Under the pieces are notes generated by a model. The model was not told the DNA's origin and did no database searches. It saw only the letters and a program-made list of their open reading frames with translations. A DNA stretch of 7,480 bases from an uncultured Collinsella sp. (GTDB lineage: Bacteria > Actinomycetota > Coriobacteriia > Coriobacteriales > Coriobacteriaceae). Position 1 is the first letter of the stretch. Every line of letters begins with the position of its first letter. The stretch spans positions 1 to 7,480 of the forward strand of contig URMZ01000045.1 in assembly GCA_900549025.1 (NCBI GenBank), given 5' to 3'. Positions 5,302-7,480 of this stretch are shown in pieces. Both the position numbers and the translations under genes were made by a program.

Positions 5302-5376
5302 TGGCTGGGACGGAGGGATTCGAACCCCCAACAGCCGGCACCAAAAACCGGAGTTCTACCGTTGAACTACGTCCCA
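5302..5376 (-). tRNA. tRNA-Gln (anticodon UUG)
   Basis: On the - strand the gene begins TGGGACG and closes with CGTCCCA, a perfect 7-bp acceptor stem, then discriminator G and an encoded CCA (5302-5304). The D-arm (GTTC-AACGGTA-GAAC), the anticodon arm CCGGT-TTTTGGT-GCCGG with anticodon TTG at 34-36, and the T-arm GGGGG-TTCGAAT-CCCTC are all present. It reads CAA, and CAG by wobble, codons. It lies 38 nt downstream of the peptidoglycan-binding gene in the same direction. Confidence 0.96.
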
Positions 5377-5414
5377 ATGTGTGGTGTTGCCCAAAAGCAA
5401 CTCGTTTAGTTTAC

Positions 5415-6320
5415 CTAATCTGCGAGGGCATCGCAAACGCCGTCGAGCAGGCGTACGGCGAGTGTCTGCGCGTCGCTGGCCGTGAAGGTGCCGTTGTAGC
5501 GCGTCATGCCCGTGAGCTCAATGCGAATGCGTGCCGGCTTCTGCTGCGCGGCGACATTGGCAGTGCGGATGCGCTGGGCCAGGTTGTGGCACTCGGCGAG
5601 GGCGATCGTGGCGCGCGGCGCTGCATCTGCGGGCAGCTCGTCGCTTGCGATCTCGAGCACTAGGTCAACGTCGGTTGGGACCTCGGAGTCGCAGAGCATC
5701 ATGCCGCTGTTGTCGGTCGTTGCCGTGGCGATATTCCACATGCGCGACGCAACGCTGCGTGCGATGGGGTCCTCGCCGATAACGGCAATCTGGAAGCGCT
5801 CGAGCACGTTGGCGGCGCGAGCAAAACCGATACGGGACTCGGCTTCGGTGACCGAGGGCTTGCCCTCCCACACATGGTGCAGGCGGTTGATGTAGGCGTA
5901 GGTGTCCTGGAAGGCCATGCCGTCGGCAAACAGGCCGACATTTTCCTGGAACTGCTGCAGGGCGGCCTCGGTATGCGGACCAAAGTAGCCGTCGTCTTCG
6001 CCACAGGCAAAGCCCAAAACGTTGAGAGCGCGCTGCAGGGCCTGCACATCGGCGCCATGGAAATTGGGCATGCGCAGATAGAGAGTGCGGTCGCCCAGCT
6101 TATACGAAGCGTCTACAAGGGCGCTCCAGCAGGGGATATCGACGGCATGACCGGCAGCAAGGCCGCTGTCGAGCCTGAAGGTGCTGACGGCCTGCTCAGT
6201 GGTGGCTCCAAAGTACTTGTCGGTGACTTCGGCGGCATCAATCGTGTAGCCGAGCTGCAGGAGACGAGACTGCACGTCTTCGACGGCTGCTCCTTGCATG
6301 CCCGTTGTAATAGGTTCCAT
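5415..6320 (-). CDS. Cytosolic protein with two peptidoglycan-binding domains (CwlM-like?)
   Basis: The 301-residue protein has two PG_binding_1 domains: residues ~5-70 (GMQGAAVEDVQSRLLQLGY, then DKYFGATTEQAVSTF) and ~87-148 (GADVQALQRALNVLGF, then DDGYFGPHTEAALQQFQ). A third domain (~170-300) is alpha/beta in pattern, with no motif I can name. No signal peptide or membrane helix is visible, so it should stay in the cytosol. Two such domains followed by an amidase-like domain is the layout of mycobacterial CwlM, a non-exported regulator of cell-wall synthesis; here the last domain lacks the His/Glu zinc ligands of Amidase_3, so a regulatory or binding role is more likely than hydrolysis. The ATG at 6320 is supported by AAAGGGG 7 nt upstream. 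Confidence 0.75.
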   Translation of the reverse strand: MEPITTGMQGAAVEDVQSRLLQLGYTIDAAEVTDKYFGATTEQAVSTFRLDSGLAAGHAVDIPCWSALVDASYKLGDRTLYLRMPNFHGADVQALQRALNVLGFACGEDDGYFGPHTEAALQQFQENVGLFADGMAFQDTYAYINRLHHVWEGKPSVTEAESRIGFARAANVLERFQIAVIGEDPIARSVASRMWNIATATTDNSGMMLCDSEVPTDVDLVLEIASDELPADAAPRATIALAECHNLAQRIRTANVAAQQKPARIRIELTGMTRYNGTFTASDAQTLAVRLLDGVCDALAD

Positions 6321-6458
6321 GAACGAACCCCTTTCGGCGTACCATTCGTACTATTTGAGCGTCTGTCGGATAGACAACGCAAAGGGATGCATAAACATGC
6401 ACTCAACAGTGTAGCAAGTTGTGCCTAAATACGCTGCTGACAGGTTTTATAACCCCCG
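6321..6458 (-). promoter_or_regulatory. Intergenic region upstream of the peptidoglycan-binding gene
   Basis: Two inverted repeats are visible: TGCAT-AAAC-ATGCA (6388-6401) and GTCT-7 nt-AGAC (6361-6375). They may be binding sites or leader hairpins. The ribosome binding site AAAGGGG (rc of 6328-6334) is clear. I find no promoter with both boxes well matched and no intrinsic terminator after the polyprenyl synthase, so read-through from that gene is possible. Confidence 0.4.
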
Positions 6459-7472
6459 TTAGTTAAGACGCTCCACAAAGAAATCTGCCATGGAGAGGAA
6501 CAGTTCGCGTGCATGCGGGTCGAGCGAAACGTCCTCGATGGCGGCCTTGGCTTTGGCGGTTAGGTCCAGCGCGTAGGCGTGGGCGTAATCGATAGAGCCG
6601 GTTTCCTGGAAGATTTCCACGGCGCGCGCGAGCTGCGCGGGGTCCTCGGTGCCCGAGGAGAGGATCGCTTCAATCTCATCGTGATAGCGCTCATCAGACA
6701 GGGCGTGTACGGCGACAAGCGTGCGCTTGCCCTCGGTGATGTCGGTACGGAAATCCTTGTTGGCGGCCTCCTTGGTACCGATCAAGTTGAGCAGATCATC
6801 TTGGATCTGGAAGGCAAGGCCGGTGTGCAGGCCAAAGGCGCGCAGTGCCTCGACCTGCTGTTCGCTGCCTCCGCCAATGATGGCCCCGGCGGCAAGCGGC
6901 GTGGCTCCGCTGTAATACGCGGTCTTGTGCGTTGCCATGTCCAGGTAATCGTCGACCGAGATGTCAAAGCGCCCGTCACGGACCCAGCCCAAGTCGAGCG
7001 CCTGACCCTCGATGGTGCGGACGATCATCTCGGTAAGCTCGTGAAGCACGCGCAGCTTTACGTCTGCCTCAAGCGTGGGATCGTCGAGAACCGTCTTGGT
7101 GACCATGGTAAGTGCCAGGTCGCCGCAGTTGATGGCAAGTCCCGTGCCCTCGGTGAGGTGCATACAGGGCTTGCCACGGCGCAGCTGTCCGTTATCGGCG
7201 ATGTCGTCGTGAATCAGCGCACCCGACTGGAAATGCTCGATGGCCGCCGCGGCGCTGCGGGCGCTCTCAAAGCTGCCGCCCACTGCGGTGGCGGCGAGCA
7301 TGCAGATAAGCGGGCGGTGGCGCTTGCCGGCATTGGCGGTAAATGCCGAAAGCGGGGTATACAGGTAGCGCTCGATATCGGCAGAGGTCGCCTGTCCGTC
7401 AAAGAATGTGGCCAGACAGTCGTTGATCTGGTCAAAGTGCTGGGCTAAAAAGCTGGTAAACGGACTGGACAC
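6459..7472 (-). CDS. Polyprenyl diphosphate synthase (trans-isoprenyl chain elongating)
   Basis: The enzyme joins isopentenyl diphosphate units head to tail onto an allylic diphosphate, giving prenyl chains for menaquinone or lipid carriers. Hallmarks in order: GKRHRP (49-54) for IPP binding, first Asp-rich motif DDIAD (89-93) followed by RRGKP, second Asp-rich motif in QIQDDLLN (223-229), and GKRT (248-251). The last Asp of the second motif is Asn, a common variant. Residues 4 and 5 before the first motif are Ala85 and Gly84, small side chains that in this family allow products longer than C15. The 337-residue length is normal. The start is a GTG only 8 bases from the window edge, with just GAGAACCC before it; the frame stays open, so the true start may lie outside. 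Confidence 0.9.
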   Translation of the reverse strand: MSSPFTSFLAQHFDQINDCLATFFDGQATSADIERYLYTPLSAFTANAGKRHRPLICMLAATAVGGSFESARSAAAAIEHFQSGALIHDDIADNGQLRRGKPCMHLTEGTGLAINCGDLALTMVTKTVLDDPTLEADVKLRVLHELTEMIVRTIEGQALDLGWVRDGRFDISVDDYLDMATHKTAYYSGATPLAAGAIIGGGSEQQVEALRAFGLHTGLAFQIQDDLLNLIGTKEAANKDFRTDITEGKRTLVAVHALSDERYHDEIEAILSSGTEDPAQLARAVEIFQETGSIDYAHAYALDLTAKAKAAIEDVSLDPHARELFLSMADFFVERLN

Positions 7473-7480
7473 GGGTTCTC

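Noticed and set aside
5021..5377. 118-codon - strand frame over tRNA-Gln
   Set aside because: It is translated tRNA and repeat sequence, a frequent false gene call.
5025..5663. 212-codon + strand frame across the repeat, tRNA relic and tRNA-Gln
   Set aside because: It runs through a tRNA gene in reverse, a terminator and the end of a real gene; translated tRNA sequence explains its apparent motifs.
6579..7448. 289-codon + strand frame antisense to the polyprenyl synthase
   Set aside because: Both Asp-rich motifs are intact on the - strand; the + strand frame is a GC-driven shadow.
1..7480. CRISPR array, insertion sequence transposase or integrase
   Set aside because: No regularly spaced repeats and no transposase or integrase reading frame were found on either strand.

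Overview
The window looks like chromosomal DNA of a GC-rich, low-complexity-tolerant actinobacterium of the class Coriobacteriia, most likely Collinsella or a close relative. This is inferred from codon choice (strong GC bias at third positions), purine-rich ribosome binding sites (AGGAGG or AAAGGGG), a CstA transporter with many Ala/Gly/Phe residues, and general style; no 16S gene or other firm taxonomic marker is present.

Layout, + strand: (1) 1-320 has no convincing gene. It opens with a terminator-like hairpin and one copy of a short dispersed repeat. (2) 323-592 is the control region of cstA: a sigma70-type promoter with a palindrome in its spacer, a ~200-nt leader encoding a tiny peptide that ends in a run of Ile/Val codons, and a very strong intrinsic terminator placed before the gene. 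(3) 593-2482 is cstA, a CstA/BtsT-family membrane transporter (peptides or pyruvate), followed by a terminator. (4) 2666-4855 is a single-gene unit coding for a protein with a probable N-terminal winged helix, a long disordered charged/Arg-rich linker and a C-terminal TOPRIM-like domain that resembles Wadjet JetD (DUF2220) and Topo VI-A/Spo11. It has its own promoter region and terminator. (5) 4856-5301 is a dense non-coding stretch: terminator, a ~120-bp imperfect palindrome (MITE-like), a second copy of the dispersed repeat, three consecutive hairpins, and a tRNA 3'-end-like fragment.

Layout, - strand: tRNA-Gln(UUG) at 5302-5376 with its terminator, a cytosolic protein with two peptidoglycan-binding domains (5415-6320), and a polyprenyl diphosphate synthase (6459 to the window edge). 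These three read in the same direction with modest gaps and may be partly co-transcribed.

The two most interesting points are the cstA leader, which has the parts of an Ile/Val-responsive transcription attenuator in front of a putative pyruvate/peptide importer (pyruvate being the precursor of Val and Leu and a co-substrate for Ile), and the stand-alone JetD-like TOPRIM protein with no SMC-like JetABC partners in view. All functional assignments are from reading the sequence only; no database search was run.
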